Below are positions 44,860 through 53,873 of a stretch of 64,000 bases of DNA, piece by piece; the first letter of the stretch is position 1, and every line of letters starts with the position of its first letter. The stretch is from assembly GCF_017942085.1 (NCBI RefSeq), contig NZ_JAGKSP010000002.1, forward strand, positions 248,001 to 312,000, read 5' to 3'. This stretch comes from Paenibacillus lignilyticus (GTDB lineage: Bacteria > Bacillota > Bacilli > Paenibacillales > Paenibacillaceae). The notes under the pieces were generated by a model that saw nothing but the letters and a program-made list of their open reading frames with translations, searched no databases and had not been told where the DNA came from. The translations under genes were made by a program, and so were the position numbers.

Positions 44860-44960
44860 TCGGCAGTCAGGCTGTCATTCGTTCGCTACTTCATAATAAG
44901 CGGACATTAGACCCTTTAACTTTGCGTCCTTATCTTTCGATAAGTTTGCCAGTATCGATG
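44860..44960 (-). promoter_or_regulatory. Cyclic-di-GMP-I (GEMM) riboswitch aptamer
   Basis: The minus strand reads CTGGCAAAC, then a hairpin TTATC-GAAA-GATAA, then GGACGCAAAG. These are the invariant GGCAAAC / GAAA tetraloop / GACGCAAAG elements of the GEMM-I class. The tetraloop-receptor-like GGGTCTAA comes next, then a variable stem, and the aptamer ends with ATGACAGCC...GACTGCCGA, which matches the usual 3' strand. It lies in the leader of the PilZ gene and is followed by a terminator. Identification is by conserved sequence and layout; no covariance search was run. Confidence 0.92.
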
Positions 44961-44991
44961 ATATGCAGTTGTCAGCAGTATGCTAACCTGC

Positions 44992-46074
44992 CTACAGTTC
45001 CTTCACGATCATTAACTTATGTTGGTCTTTGAGGTCGATCTGATAGGCTGAAGCAGGGGCAGTTCCGTCAGACTCTCGGATAATCCGAACCGTTGGACGA
45101 TGAACCGCGAGCGGATCGTTCATAGCTACGACAGCAACTTGCCCTGAACTGAGCAGTACCGTTGTTGAGACCGGATAAATCGAAATATGCTTGCAGAAAA
45201 CTTTGATCAATTCTAAATCAAAATAGGTGTTTCCCGCAGCAAACAAAAACTCGATCGCTTCCGATGGGGTATATCGTTTCCGATGCGGCCTTGGAGAGGT
45301 AAGCGCATCGTATACGTCTGCGATTGCGACGATTTGAGCGTATTCATGAATGGCCTCCCGCTTAAGCTTGCGAGGATAGCCTGTGCCATCGTAGCGCTCA
45401 TGATGCTGAAGCGCGCAGTGTGCCGAGAGTAAACTAATATCATGCTGCGCTCTTATAATGTTGAAGCCATCCTCGGTATGCTTCTCCATGAGCATCCGCT
45501 CGCTTGGCGTTAATGCGGACGTCTTGGTCAGAATCTCTTTGGGCAGCCGCGTCATGCCGATATCGAATAACATCGCACCCATGCCAAGCTCTTCGAGCTG
45601 CGTACGGTTATACCCTCTGGCCAACCCCATGATGCCTGCCAGTATCGTGACATTCAAGGAATGGTGGAACAAGTAGCTGTCCGCCACGTGAATGTTGGTC
45701 AAGCTGACCATAACATCTTCACGCCTAATGAGATCCTGCATAATATCGCCGAATACTTTACGGAAGGTGCGGCCAAGCTCAGGGGCAATCGTTCGCCCTT
45801 TTGTCACCTGTTGGTCCATTAGCGAATTCATCGTCTTGTAAATCGTATCCGATGCCGCTTTGTGCGTGCTGTCTTGAATAGCCGTTGTCGGCTCTAAACC
45901 CTCTGTCAGGGGATCATCAATGAAAAGCATGTCGATGCCTAAACCAGCCAATCTGTCGATAAATCGTTGATTTAACTCCACACCGGCGCCTAGCAATATG
46001 TTCCCATTCTCCTGCAAAATAGGGCGAGCTAACTTTTCTCCCGGCTTAACGGAGTTGATGTGAACTTTTCTCAT
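44992..46074 (-). CDS. HD-GYP domain protein with altered HD motif
   Basis: A 360-residue protein of the c-di-GMP phosphodiesterase family. The N-terminal domain (about 1-110) is the type often paired with HD-GYP in Bacillales. The HD-GYP domain (about 130-310) keeps HHSLNV, HHERYDGTGYP and AIADVYDAL. The signature HD pair reads LFDIGM instead of LHDIGK, so the metal-binding His is replaced by Phe. It may be inactive or a sensor. It ends just before the riboswitch leader of the PilZ gene and follows a GGDEF gene on the same strand. Confidence 0.88.
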   Translation of the reverse strand: MRKVHINSVKPGEKLARPILQENGNILLGAGVELNQRFIDRLAGLGIDMLFIDDPLTEGLEPTTAIQDSTHKAASDTIYKTMNSLMDQQVTKGRTIAPELGRTFRKVFGDIMQDLIRREDVMVSLTNIHVADSYLFHHSLNVTILAGIMGLARGYNRTQLEELGMGAMLFDIGMTRLPKEILTKTSALTPSERMLMEKHTEDGFNIIRAQHDISLLSAHCALQHHERYDGTGYPRKLKREAIHEYAQIVAIADVYDALTSPRPHRKRYTPSEAIEFLFAAGNTYFDLELIKVFCKHISIYPVSTTVLLSSGQVAVVAMNDPLAVHRPTVRIIRESDGTAPASAYQIDLKDQHKLMIVKEL

Positions 46075-46110
46075 CGGTGTTTCATCCCGCCTTTACCGCT
46101 TGCTCACGGA

Positions 46111-46797
46111 TTAAGCTTGCAACGCTGCCGGTTCGGTCAACTGGGCTTTACGGACATATTTCTCTGCGTACATCCGTTTGTCAGCAGCTTGCAGCAGCTG
46201 GCCAATCTCCATGCCGTGCTCCGGAAATGAAGCATGGCCAACCGAAATCGACAGCCGTAATCCGGTTCGCAATGAAATGCTAAAGAGCTGTTCGTGAATT
46301 AGCTTTACGATTCGATCGATTCCTTTGTCATCTGCATAGGGACAAATAATGATGAATTCATCGCCGCCCCAGCGGCCGATAATTTCACCGTAGGTTGCGC
46401 ATGCCTTAAGTGCTCCTGCGATCAGCGCCAGAGCTTGATCGCCTTGGCTGTGGCCCAAACGGTCGTTTACCTCTTTGAAATCATTGACATCCAGCATCAT
46501 GACCGTCATTTTCTTCCGTTTGCGGTTCGCCTTAGCCGCCAGCTTCTTGAAATTCGTCTCGATGAATCTCCGATTATACAGGCCGGTTAAACTGTCCTGT
46601 ATAGAAGCTTCCTTCAAACGGTCATATTGGAGTCCTAAGAGAAAGCCAATAGGCAGGGCTGCCGCTGCGAAAGCGGCAGTACCGATTAGAACAGCGAGCG
46701 GCGTAGGTGTCTTACTTGCAAGCAGGCATAAACTCGCTGTAGCCAGTGTTGCTCCACATGATGCCGCACATGCTGTAAGACGTCCATTACGCGCCAT
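46111..46797 (-). CDS. Diguanylate cyclase (GGDEF) with short membrane anchor
   Basis: A 228-residue protein with two hydrophobic segments (residues 5-27 and 33-55) and a GGDEF domain (about 65-220). The active-site loop is intact, RWGGDEF, with the upstream metal Asp in LDVNDFKEVND. The inhibitory RxxD motif is not found at its usual place. It should make c-di-GMP from GTP at the membrane. It lies 36 bp upstream of the HD-GYP gene and 14 bp after the larger GGDEF gene, so the three are probably one operon. Confidence 0.92.
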   Translation of the reverse strand: MARNGRLTACAASCGATLATASLCLLASKTPTPLAVLIGTAAFAAAALPIGFLLGLQYDRLKEASIQDSLTGLYNRRFIETNFKKLAAKANRKRKKMTVMMLDVNDFKEVNDRLGHSQGDQALALIAGALKACATYGEIIGRWGGDEFIIICPYADDKGIDRIVKLIHEQLFSISLRTGLRLSISVGHASFPEHGMEIGQLLQAADKRMYAEKYVRKAQLTEPAALQA

Positions 46798-46811
46798 TCG
46801 CAGTCCCCCCC

Positions 46812-48482
46812 TTATAAATTAACGACCCGATTACGACCGTTGTCTTTGGCTCTGTACAATGCGGAATCCACCTTCGAGAACAAATCTCTTATGTATCCTT
46901 TGACATCTTCAATCTGCAGATCAGACTGCTCTTCCACCACAAGCATTCCCATGCTAATGGTTACGGATACCGGAGAACGCCCTCTTCCAATCGCAATCTC
47001 ATTGTTCTGGACAACCTCACGAATACGCTGGGCAAGCATGTCTGCCTGCTCTCTGTTTGTATGAGGCAAATAGACCGTAAACTCTTCGCCGCCGTAACGT
47101 GCCAATATATCTGTTCTGCGAAGTGCTCCGCGAACGGCATCGGCCGTTCTTCGGATGACTTCGTCACCGATCACATGACCGTACGTATCGTTGACGAGCT
47201 TGAACAAATCAATATCAAACAATAACAGCGCAAACGGAATCTTGTAACGGACATTCGTCAGCACCTCATGCTCCAGCTGCTGCATCAGAAATCTGCGGTT
47301 AAAGCAGCCTGTCAGGCTGTCTGTAATCGCCAGCTGCTCCAGCTTGCGATTCGCTTGAAACAGCTCGTCCTGCATAAAGATGAGCGCACGATTGCGCTCT
47401 TGCATGGAGGCATATTGCTCCTGCGATTTGAAGATCAGAGACTTAAGCTCGGAAATCTCTTGAAACGTGATGACTTTGCCGATTCTGCCTTCATTCACAA
47501 CAATCGGCCCGACATGCAGAGAGAAGTACTGCTTGCGCGAGCTGTCCTGCTCAATCATGATTTCGGTTTGGATACGTTTATAAGGATCCGTCCTGTACGA
47601 GTACAGAAACTCATCTTCATTCCCTTTATCGATATTAAACCAAGAAAGCAGCTCCTCCATATTGAGCGTATCGCCTATAAAAATTTGAAGGCGAGGGCTG
47701 ACGATCCGGTTCATTTCAATAACATTGTCATGCTCATCCAGCACGATAATGCCTACGGACAACGTATCCATTACATCTTGCTGCGCAATCTTCACCAAGT
47801 CGAACGAACGATGCTTCTTCAAGGAGAATACGAAATACAGATCGGACAGCACGATGCCAAGCGACGTCAGACCGGGGATAACAGGCAGCCATGGATCAAG
47901 AATGACGTTCAATACCAGATCCAGCAATGGAAACGCCATCATAATAAATATGCCTGTCAGCGCATTGGCGATTCGTACCCGATCCTGCGGCAGCTTACGT
48001 GAATGATAAGCTCTCAGTAAGATGCGAACCGTATAGATGTAATACGAAATTAACAAGCCTACCATTATCCAGAAAATAGGACCATAGACCCTCTCGGCAT
48101 AAGTACTATCCACCGTGGAAACAAAACTATCCCACGGATTCCATAACACGCCGACCGATATGAGTACGGATGGCAGCAGCATATAAATGAGGGTCTTGCG
48201 ACTCGGCCTGTAACTGACGTTCACCAGGAATTTCGTAAACAGGAGCCACCCAAAGCCAAGCATCGATAAACCAACAAAGGAAATATTAATGTATATGATC
48301 TGGAGGTGTGGTTGATCCGTTATGTGGACGCCGACTTGACCGAGGGGCCAAATCATCATGAAGAAGTGAAATAGCAGATAGACCTTATGCTGTGTTGTGA
48401 TTACATTAAATGCAAATACATAGATGAAAATGGTGAATAAAAAAAGAAATAGGCTCAAATCCAGCCCTGTCATTAGTCCCAT
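46812..48482 (-). CDS. Diguanylate cyclase with 7TM sensor and PAS domain
   Basis: About 556 residues. Seven hydrophobic segments of the 7TM histidine-kinase-type sensor occupy residues 1-220, a PAS-like domain follows (about 225-340), then a coiled-coil-like linker and a GGDEF domain (about 390-555). The catalytic loop is ARYGGEEF. An RxxD inhibitory site (RRTD) stands exactly five residues before it, so product inhibition is likely. ATG 48482 is preferred; the open frame extends to a TTG at 48536. It is first in the probable cyclase-cyclase-HD-GYP operon. Confidence 0.9.
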   Translation of the reverse strand: MGLMTGLDLSLFLFLFTIFIYVFAFNVITTQHKVYLLFHFFMMIWPLGQVGVHITDQPHLQIIYINISFVGLSMLGFGWLLFTKFLVNVSYRPSRKTLIYMLLPSVLISVGVLWNPWDSFVSTVDSTYAERVYGPIFWIMVGLLISYYIYTVRILLRAYHSRKLPQDRVRIANALTGIFIMMAFPLLDLVLNVILDPWLPVIPGLTSLGIVLSDLYFVFSLKKHRSFDLVKIAQQDVMDTLSVGIIVLDEHDNVIEMNRIVSPRLQIFIGDTLNMEELLSWFNIDKGNEDEFLYSYRTDPYKRIQTEIMIEQDSSRKQYFSLHVGPIVVNEGRIGKVITFQEISELKSLIFKSQEQYASMQERNRALIFMQDELFQANRKLEQLAITDSLTGCFNRRFLMQQLEHEVLTNVRYKIPFALLLFDIDLFKLVNDTYGHVIGDEVIRRTADAVRGALRRTDILARYGGEEFTVYLPHTNREQADMLAQRIREVVQNNEIAIGRGRSPVSVTISMGMLVVEEQSDLQIEDVKGYIRDLFSKVDSALYRAKDNGRNRVVNL

Positions 48483-48620
48483 TCGCTTCACCCAAATCAC
48501 AATCATATTATTAAACGTATAGAAGAACTGGGACAATCTACTTACAAGTAACTATATTCTATCATACTGTTTAATTAATCGACAATAAACTTGTTATCTT
48601 TATTGACATGGAGAAAAAAA

Positions 48621-49814
48621 TTATTTACTCGCTTGCTTTAACCGTTCGCCAAGCGCTTGCTCCAAGTAAGGTTTCACCTGCAGCATATCGCGGAAGACGA
48701 CATATTCCTGCCATTTGCGCGCCGAATCAGCTGTTCCTCCTGCTGTACGTACTGCCCGAATCAGCATATTTTTCGGTGTATGCTCCGGATCGATAAACTC
48801 CAGCAGCTGCGTGCGATAGCCCAGCACTTCCAAGAGCTGCGTGCGGATGGCATCCGTCGCAAGCGCAGAGAACCGCTCCTTGAGCAGACCATGCGACAGA
48901 AGAGGTGACATCGCCTCGTTCTGAATTTGCCGAAACAGCTCATGCTGGCAGCATGGTACGCTAAGAATGACGGAAGCCCCCCATTCTACCGCTTTTACCA
49001 GAGCCGCATCCGTCGCCGTATCGCAAGCATGCAGCGTGACGACCATATCCACTTTGGATTGATCCTTGTACTGCGCAATATCACCGACTTGGAATTTCAA
49101 TTTATCGTAACCGAGCTTCCGTGCAAGCTCAGAGCAGAATGCGATGACATCGGCCTTCAGATCGAGCCCGACCACCGAGATGCTTCGCTGCTGCTTCACA
49201 GCCAGCAAATGATAGAGGGCAAACGTCAAATAGGACTTGCCGCAGCCGAAGTCCACAATCGTAATTTCGCGATCCGTCGGCAGATGCGGAAGCACATCGG
49301 TAACCATCTCCAAGAATCGGTTGATCTGACGAAACTTATCCTGTTTCTTCGCGATCACTTGACCATCCTTGGTCATAATGCCCAGCTCGACCATGAACGG
49401 CGCTGCTTCTCCCTCTTGCACGACACGCTGCTTCTGCCTGTTATGCGACAGCGATTCCGGCTCTGATTTTGCCGTAGCAGGTTTCGCGACAATCGCTGCT
49501 TTACCTTTCTTCGAGAACAGCACCTGTACATCTGCGTCATTGGTCTTGAACAACGCTTGCCGGTAATGCTGCTCCAGCCAAGCTGCAATCCGCTCCGCGG
49601 CATCCGCTTGCGGCACATTTTCATGCGTCACTTTATTGTCGATATAATATTGAAATTGATAGTGCAGCGTTCCCTTGAGCTCAATCGGACGAATGACCGT
49701 CTTAGCCGGCACTTGACCGTCCTTGCGGCGCAGCTGGCTGAAGGTCGCCTGCCTCAGCTGCCCGCTGCCCACCCACTGCTCAATATCCGATTGCCATTGT
49801 TCCTTGCTTTCCAT
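48621..49814 (-). CDS. Class I SAM-dependent methyltransferase
   Basis: A 397-residue protein. The SAM-binding motif VDFGCGKSYLTF lies near residue 188, followed by VVGLDLKADVI and a VTLHACDTATD segment with SVPCCQHEL. This matches the Methyltransferase_31 type related to the C-terminal domain of GSTCD-like proteins. The substrate, possibly RNA or a small thiol, is unknown. The ribosome site AGGAG is rather far (about 15 bases) from ATG 49814. It is followed by no strong hairpin. It is last of a leftward run with the DUF6483-like gene. Confidence 0.85.
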   Translation of the reverse strand: MESKEQWQSDIEQWVGSGQLRQATFSQLRRKDGQVPAKTVIRPIELKGTLHYQFQYYIDNKVTHENVPQADAAERIAAWLEQHYRQALFKTNDADVQVLFSKKGKAAIVAKPATAKSEPESLSHNRQKQRVVQEGEAAPFMVELGIMTKDGQVIAKKQDKFRQINRFLEMVTDVLPHLPTDREITIVDFGCGKSYLTFALYHLLAVKQQRSISVVGLDLKADVIAFCSELARKLGYDKLKFQVGDIAQYKDQSKVDMVVTLHACDTATDAALVKAVEWGASVILSVPCCQHELFRQIQNEAMSPLLSHGLLKERFSALATDAIRTQLLEVLGYRTQLLEFIDPEHTPKNMLIRAVRTAGGTADSARKWQEYVVFRDMLQVKPYLEQALGERLKQASK

Positions 49815-49831
49815 CTGTGTCCATTCAGCTC

Positions 49832-50497
49832 CTAAGCTTGCGTCGATTGTTGCCTCATACGTTCTAACCCTTCATTCACCTCATCGCGAGGTAAGCCGCC
49901 TTGCAGAAGCGACTCGTCCGGCAGCAACAGCAGTCGACGATAGAATTCTACCGCTTCTTCTGTCTCAATTGCCCCATCCTCCGCAAGCTCATGCAGTACA
50001 TTCTCGGCCTCGTCATAGCGCCCGTCGCTTTCATGCCACTCCCACATCAGCAGCTTCGTTTCTCTTGGCAGCTCATAGATACCAAGCTTCGTTTCGAGCT
50101 CTGCCGCTTCCTCCGAAGGCGTGCGCAGAAGCGCAGGCGCATCCAGAATAGCTAACCGCATGAAGAGATGGAAAGCTTTCAGCTGCAGCGGATACCCCTG
50201 CTCCTGCCTGCCGAGCTCGGTAAGGATGTCGGCTTCTTCCTTAATTAACAGCGCTACCGCATGCAGATTGGCGGTTTCTACGATTCCGTTCGTCGTCATC
50301 ATGCGAACCAGATCGGCATCCGACAGCTGACGAATCAGCTTCCCGTTCATCCGAAACTGCCGATCGAGCAGCTCGTCAATGACAAGGAGCGCCTCCTCTT
50401 GCTTGCGCTGCTGTCTCAGCCCCATGACTTGGCCGACTACTTCGCTCATCTGCTCAATCATCCGCATAAAATAATCCCTTTGAAACAACGGTCGCAT
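49832..50497 (-). CDS. DUF6483-like helical protein
   Basis: About 221 residues, predicted all-helical and repeat-like, similar in character to TPR proteins (segments EEALLVIDELLDRQF and YDEAENVLHELAED). I assign it to the DUF6483 group by overall resemblance only. No signal or membrane segment is seen. ATG 50497 is preferred because GGAGAGGGG precedes it closely. It lies 17 bp upstream of the methyltransferase gene and 25 bp after the fusion gene, so an operon is likely. Function unknown. Confidence 0.7.
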   Translation of the reverse strand: MRPLFQRDYFMRMIEQMSEVVGQVMGLRQQRKQEEALLVIDELLDRQFRMNGKLIRQLSDADLVRMMTTNGIVETANLHAVALLIKEEADILTELGRQEQGYPLQLKAFHLFMRLAILDAPALLRTPSEEAAELETKLGIYELPRETKLLMWEWHESDGRYDEAENVLHELAEDGAIETEEAVEFYRRLLLLPDESLLQGGLPRDEVNEGLERMRQQSTQA

Positions 50498-50522
50498 CCC
50501 CTCTCCACTCATGCTTTGCCGC

Positions 50523-51935
50523 TTAAAGCGACTTCAAAAACGCGATCATCTCATGAACCAGCTGCTCCGGCGCTTCGATCATGCTCATATGACCGGAACC
50601 TTCTAGAAGTGCCTGCGTGACATGCGGCCCATCTACCGTAAACGTGTTTGCGGGAGCGATGACGCCATCTTCGGATCCTGCAACAAGCAGCCGCGGCACA
50701 TCCAGTCCTTCCAGCACTCCGGTCCGATCGGGGCGTGCCTTCATTCCGAGCGCTGTCGCCGCCGCTCCGGCTGCGGACGTCCCTCGTCCAATCTCGATCA
50801 TATCCGATATGGCCGCAGCCATCGTTTCTTTATGAGCCGGCGCAAACAGCTTCGGAACCAATCCCTCTACAAAAGGGGCGATACCGTCGGCAAGCAGCGC
50901 TTTCGCCGCTTTATCTCGGTTTCCTTTGGCTTCCTCGCTGTCTGGCTTGGCGGTAGAGTGCACGAGTGCAAACGACTTCAGCAGCTCCGGATGCCGTTCC
51001 GCGAAAGCGAGCGACACGTAACCGCCGAGCGAATGTCCGAATAAACAGATGCGCTCGATGCCAAGCTCGCTCACAAGCACGAAGAGATCCTCTGCGAACT
51101 GCTCCATTTCGTAGGGAGACTGGTCCGGGGCCGTGCTCCCGCCATGACCGCGAAGATCCGGCGCAATTACACGCCCATGGGTCGATAGCGCGGACACTAC
51201 CTCTACCCAATAGGCAGAGCTTCCGCAGAATCCATGCAAGAGTACAATAGCCGTATCGGCCGTCGATTCGCCGGCTTGCGGTGTGGAATCATAATAAGCT
51301 ATCGTTTGACCATTCGGTAATTGAAAGGCGTTATTCGCCAGAGAAAGCGGCTTCTTCGTCATGCGGCTTCTTCCCTTCTCATTCAACTCTAAAAACGTCC
51401 ATACCTCATTTATTGTATCCGCGAGCATGCGAGCCATTCCCATCACTTCGAATAAAGAAGCATGCTGCAGCACCCAATAGGGTTTGACACTGTGCGGCGC
51501 TACGATTCCGGCAATGCTGTAATCGCCGATAGGCGGCAGCCGTTTGCCGACCGCCTGCGCCGGGAACAGCGGACCTCTGCCTATCATATAACTGGGCGTT
51601 TCATTCTTCTTACCCAAACAGGCATCTATAGCAACCACCGTCATAAATGTCGGGATTTCGGCAACGAGCCTTTCATAGTGATCCGCATCGCAAGGATGCT
51701 CCAATGTTCCGATCACATGCGGCCAGCCGGCTTCCTTCAGCATCGTGCCCACCCAAGGACCGAACGAATCGCCCGTAGAGCAATCCGTTCCGATACATAC
51801 GAAGAGAACCTTCGACCGGTCAGGCTGGAGCATTGCCGCTTCGCGCAGCAGCGCTTCCGCGCCGTCGATGCCTGCGCGCTCCCGGATAACCGGGTCTTCA
51901 TTTCGGTGTCTGCGCGCTTTCGCCCGACTTCCCAT
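50523..51935 (-). CDS. Fusion of YyaC-type spore protein and alpha/beta hydrolase
   Basis: One uninterrupted frame of 470 residues. Residues about 25-185 match YyaC (DUF1256), a germination-protease-fold protein of spore formers: VCIGTDCSTGDSFGPWVGT, AIDACLG and LPPIGDYSIAGIV. Residues about 200-470 are an alpha/beta hydrolase: nucleophile GHSLGGY, acid AGSEDGV, and His in GSGHMSM. The two families are normally separate proteins. ATG 51935 has AAGGAG 9 bases upstream. An internal ATG at 51362, with AAGGGAAG before it, could also start the hydrolase alone. The loss of a stop codon between two formerly overlapping genes is the simplest origin. Confidence 0.85.
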   Translation of the reverse strand: MGSRAKARRHRNEDPVIRERAGIDGAEALLREAAMLQPDRSKVLFVCIGTDCSTGDSFGPWVGTMLKEAGWPHVIGTLEHPCDADHYERLVAEIPTFMTVVAIDACLGKKNETPSYMIGRGPLFPAQAVGKRLPPIGDYSIAGIVAPHSVKPYWVLQHASLFEVMGMARMLADTINEVWTFLELNEKGRSRMTKKPLSLANNAFQLPNGQTIAYYDSTPQAGESTADTAIVLLHGFCGSSAYWVEVVSALSTHGRVIAPDLRGHGGSTAPDQSPYEMEQFAEDLFVLVSELGIERICLFGHSLGGYVSLAFAERHPELLKSFALVHSTAKPDSEEAKGNRDKAAKALLADGIAPFVEGLVPKLFAPAHKETMAAAISDMIEIGRGTSAAGAAATALGMKARPDRTGVLEGLDVPRLLVAGSEDGVIAPANTFTVDGPHVTQALLEGSGHMSMIEAPEQLVHEMIAFLKSL

Positions 51936-52032
51936 GATGAACGACTCCTTCAAACATAGCTGACTTCATTGTAACGAAATGCTGCTCCCGCTTCAAATCT
52001 ACCCTATCGGCACGACGAAGCGCTGTCGCCGA

Positions 52033-52617
52033 TTAGCAGCTAGGTTCCAGTACGAGCGGCGTACCATCCGTCTGAATGGCGTCGATACGGCAATTCAGTT
52101 TGTTCGCCAGAGCCTGCCAACGCTCATGATGGCCGCTGTCTGTAAAGACGGGCACGAACCCGAGATTCAAGTATGTTTTGACGGCAGGGATACGGAAATC
52201 ATCGGTGTTCAGCACCGCTCGGGTGAACCCGTCTTGCACCATATGGAGCAGCGCGGCCAGGCTGACATACAGCCCAAGCTTCTTGCCTCCTTGCGATTGC
52301 AATAGACCTACCATATGCAAGTAGCCCGTCGATTCCTTGTATTGGGGACGGAACCATGCCGATGCTGTAGCGATCGGCACATTCCGATCATCCGTGATGA
52401 ACCACACCCGCTCCGGCTTATACGGCTCGTCCGAAGCCATTTCCTTATCGAACGGGTGCTCTCCGCCGAAGGAATCGTTAATGATGCGCTCCCATTCTTT
52501 CTCGTCACCCGGCTGCAGGCTGCGTGCAGCATATCCGGGAGGAAGTGAAAGTGCCGGCAATGTGGAAAGATCCTCCCGCACCATAAACAATTGGGATGGA
52601 TGCTGTTGTTCGCTCAT
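52033..52617 (-). CDS. GNAT family N-acetyltransferase
   Basis: A 194-residue acetyltransferase with the GNAT order: N-terminal strand-helix (YAARSLQPGDEKEWERII), core strand HMVGLLQ, an acetyl-CoA loop in the region QGGKKLGLYVS (motif A, Q/RxxGxG-like with one Gly replaced), and the C-terminal TYLNLGFVPV. The substrate is unknown. AAGGAG lies 10 bases before ATG 52617. It lies 18 bp after the Gfo/Idh/MocA gene and is the last gene of that operon. Confidence 0.88.
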   Translation of the reverse strand: MSEQQHPSQLFMVREDLSTLPALSLPPGYAARSLQPGDEKEWERIINDSFGGEHPFDKEMASDEPYKPERVWFITDDRNVPIATASAWFRPQYKESTGYLHMVGLLQSQGGKKLGLYVSLAALLHMVQDGFTRAVLNTDDFRIPAVKTYLNLGFVPVFTDSGHHERWQALANKLNCRIDAIQTDGTPLVLEPSC

Positions 52618-52635
52618 AGGTTGATTGCTCCTTTT

Positions 52636-53784
52636 TTATAGTTTAATGATCTGATCCTTGAAGGAAGAGCTTGTCTTGAAATTCGGCATGTCGATCGTCC
52701 GGCCGCCGTTCATGATCGATAGTTCCGACAGAAGCGCAACCGCTGTCCATTCACAGGCATCATAAACATCGATGGCAGGCTTGCGATTCCCTTTTACCGC
52801 TTCTACGAAGTCTTCCACGATAAAATAATCGCCTCCCCAGTGGCCCGCAGCCTTCTGCTCTTCGGTCACGTTCTTATAGCGCTCGGGCAAATAAACGTTG
52901 TAATCGCTTAGCGGTCGCCAAGCGGCATGATCCTCCGGATCGCCCATGCTCGCCAGCCAAATTTTATGGGTATCGCCTAAGCCGCGCGGCGCCTCGAAGC
53001 TGCCTTTTGTCCCTTGGAGGGTGTAATAGCTCATATTGTGAGGACGCTTCGATATGCAGTCGATTCGCAGCTTAATCAGTTTACCGCTCTCCATCTGGCA
53101 AATCGTGATGGAAGTATCCTCTTGGCGAAAACGTTTATCCGTATGCCAGCCTGTTCCGAAGCAGGACACGGATTGAATTCGGTCGCCTTGAAACCACTGC
53201 ATTACCGGTCCAAGGCTGTGGGTTGGATAGAAGGCACCGCGTTTGCCAAGCTGCCAGTAGCTGCGCCAGGTCGGCTTCGCGCCTTCTGCCATGCCTTCGC
53301 GGTTAAACCGCGTAGCCAAACTGCGAACGTCATGCAAGTACTCGCCTTCGCCGAAATAAACATCGCCGAACAATCCTTGCTTGACCATATTCAAAATTTG
53401 TTGATTTTGCGGGATATAGCAGTAGTTCTCTGCCATCATGTACACCTTATCCGATGACTCGACCGTTTCCTTCAGCCACCACAGTTCGTCCATCGTGACA
53501 CCTGCCGTCACTTCGCTCAACACATGTTTGCCGGCTTGCATGGCAGCAATCGTTTGCGGGACATGCAGCTGCATGGGCGTTGAAACGACAACGGCGTCAA
53601 TATCCGATTCCAGCATATCTTCGAAAACGCGGTAGGTGCGGGGAATACCGTTCTTCGCTGCCGCTTCTTTCACGTAATCGCCATCCAGATCGCAAAGCGC
53701 CACTACCTCCGTATCCTCGATGCAGCGAAATCCTTGCAATGTACTCAATCCTCTTGCGCCAACGATACCTACTTTAATCGTCAT
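52636..53784 (-). CDS. Gfo/Idh/MocA family oxidoreductase
   Basis: A 382-residue dehydrogenase-like protein. The Rossmann fold starts KVGIVGARGLSTLQG (an unusual glycine pattern), followed by VALCDLD and, at the EKP position, VLSEVTAGVT. The usual catalytic Lys of EKP is thus not evident; this variation occurs in some subfamilies acting on glycosides. A YCYIPQNQ segment and a C-terminal substrate domain are complete. It follows the isomerase gene and should act on the same sugar, with the concanavalin-fold protein encoded upstream. Confidence 0.87.
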   Translation of the reverse strand: MTIKVGIVGARGLSTLQGFRCIEDTEVVALCDLDGDYVKEAAAKNGIPRTYRVFEDMLESDIDAVVVSTPMQLHVPQTIAAMQAGKHVLSEVTAGVTMDELWWLKETVESSDKVYMMAENYCYIPQNQQILNMVKQGLFGDVYFGEGEYLHDVRSLATRFNREGMAEGAKPTWRSYWQLGKRGAFYPTHSLGPVMQWFQGDRIQSVSCFGTGWHTDKRFRQEDTSITICQMESGKLIKLRIDCISKRPHNMSYYTLQGTKGSFEAPRGLGDTHKIWLASMGDPEDHAAWRPLSDYNVYLPERYKNVTEEQKAAGHWGGDYFIVEDFVEAVKGNRKPAIDVYDACEWTAVALLSELSIMNGGRTIDMPNFKTSSSFKDQIIKL

Positions 53785-53873
53785 CTTTCAGCCGCCTCCA
53801 CATGCCCGATTCTTAATACGAAAACGATTGCCTCAGTTCCCCGAAGCAATCGCTCTATTCGCTATATTTGAAC

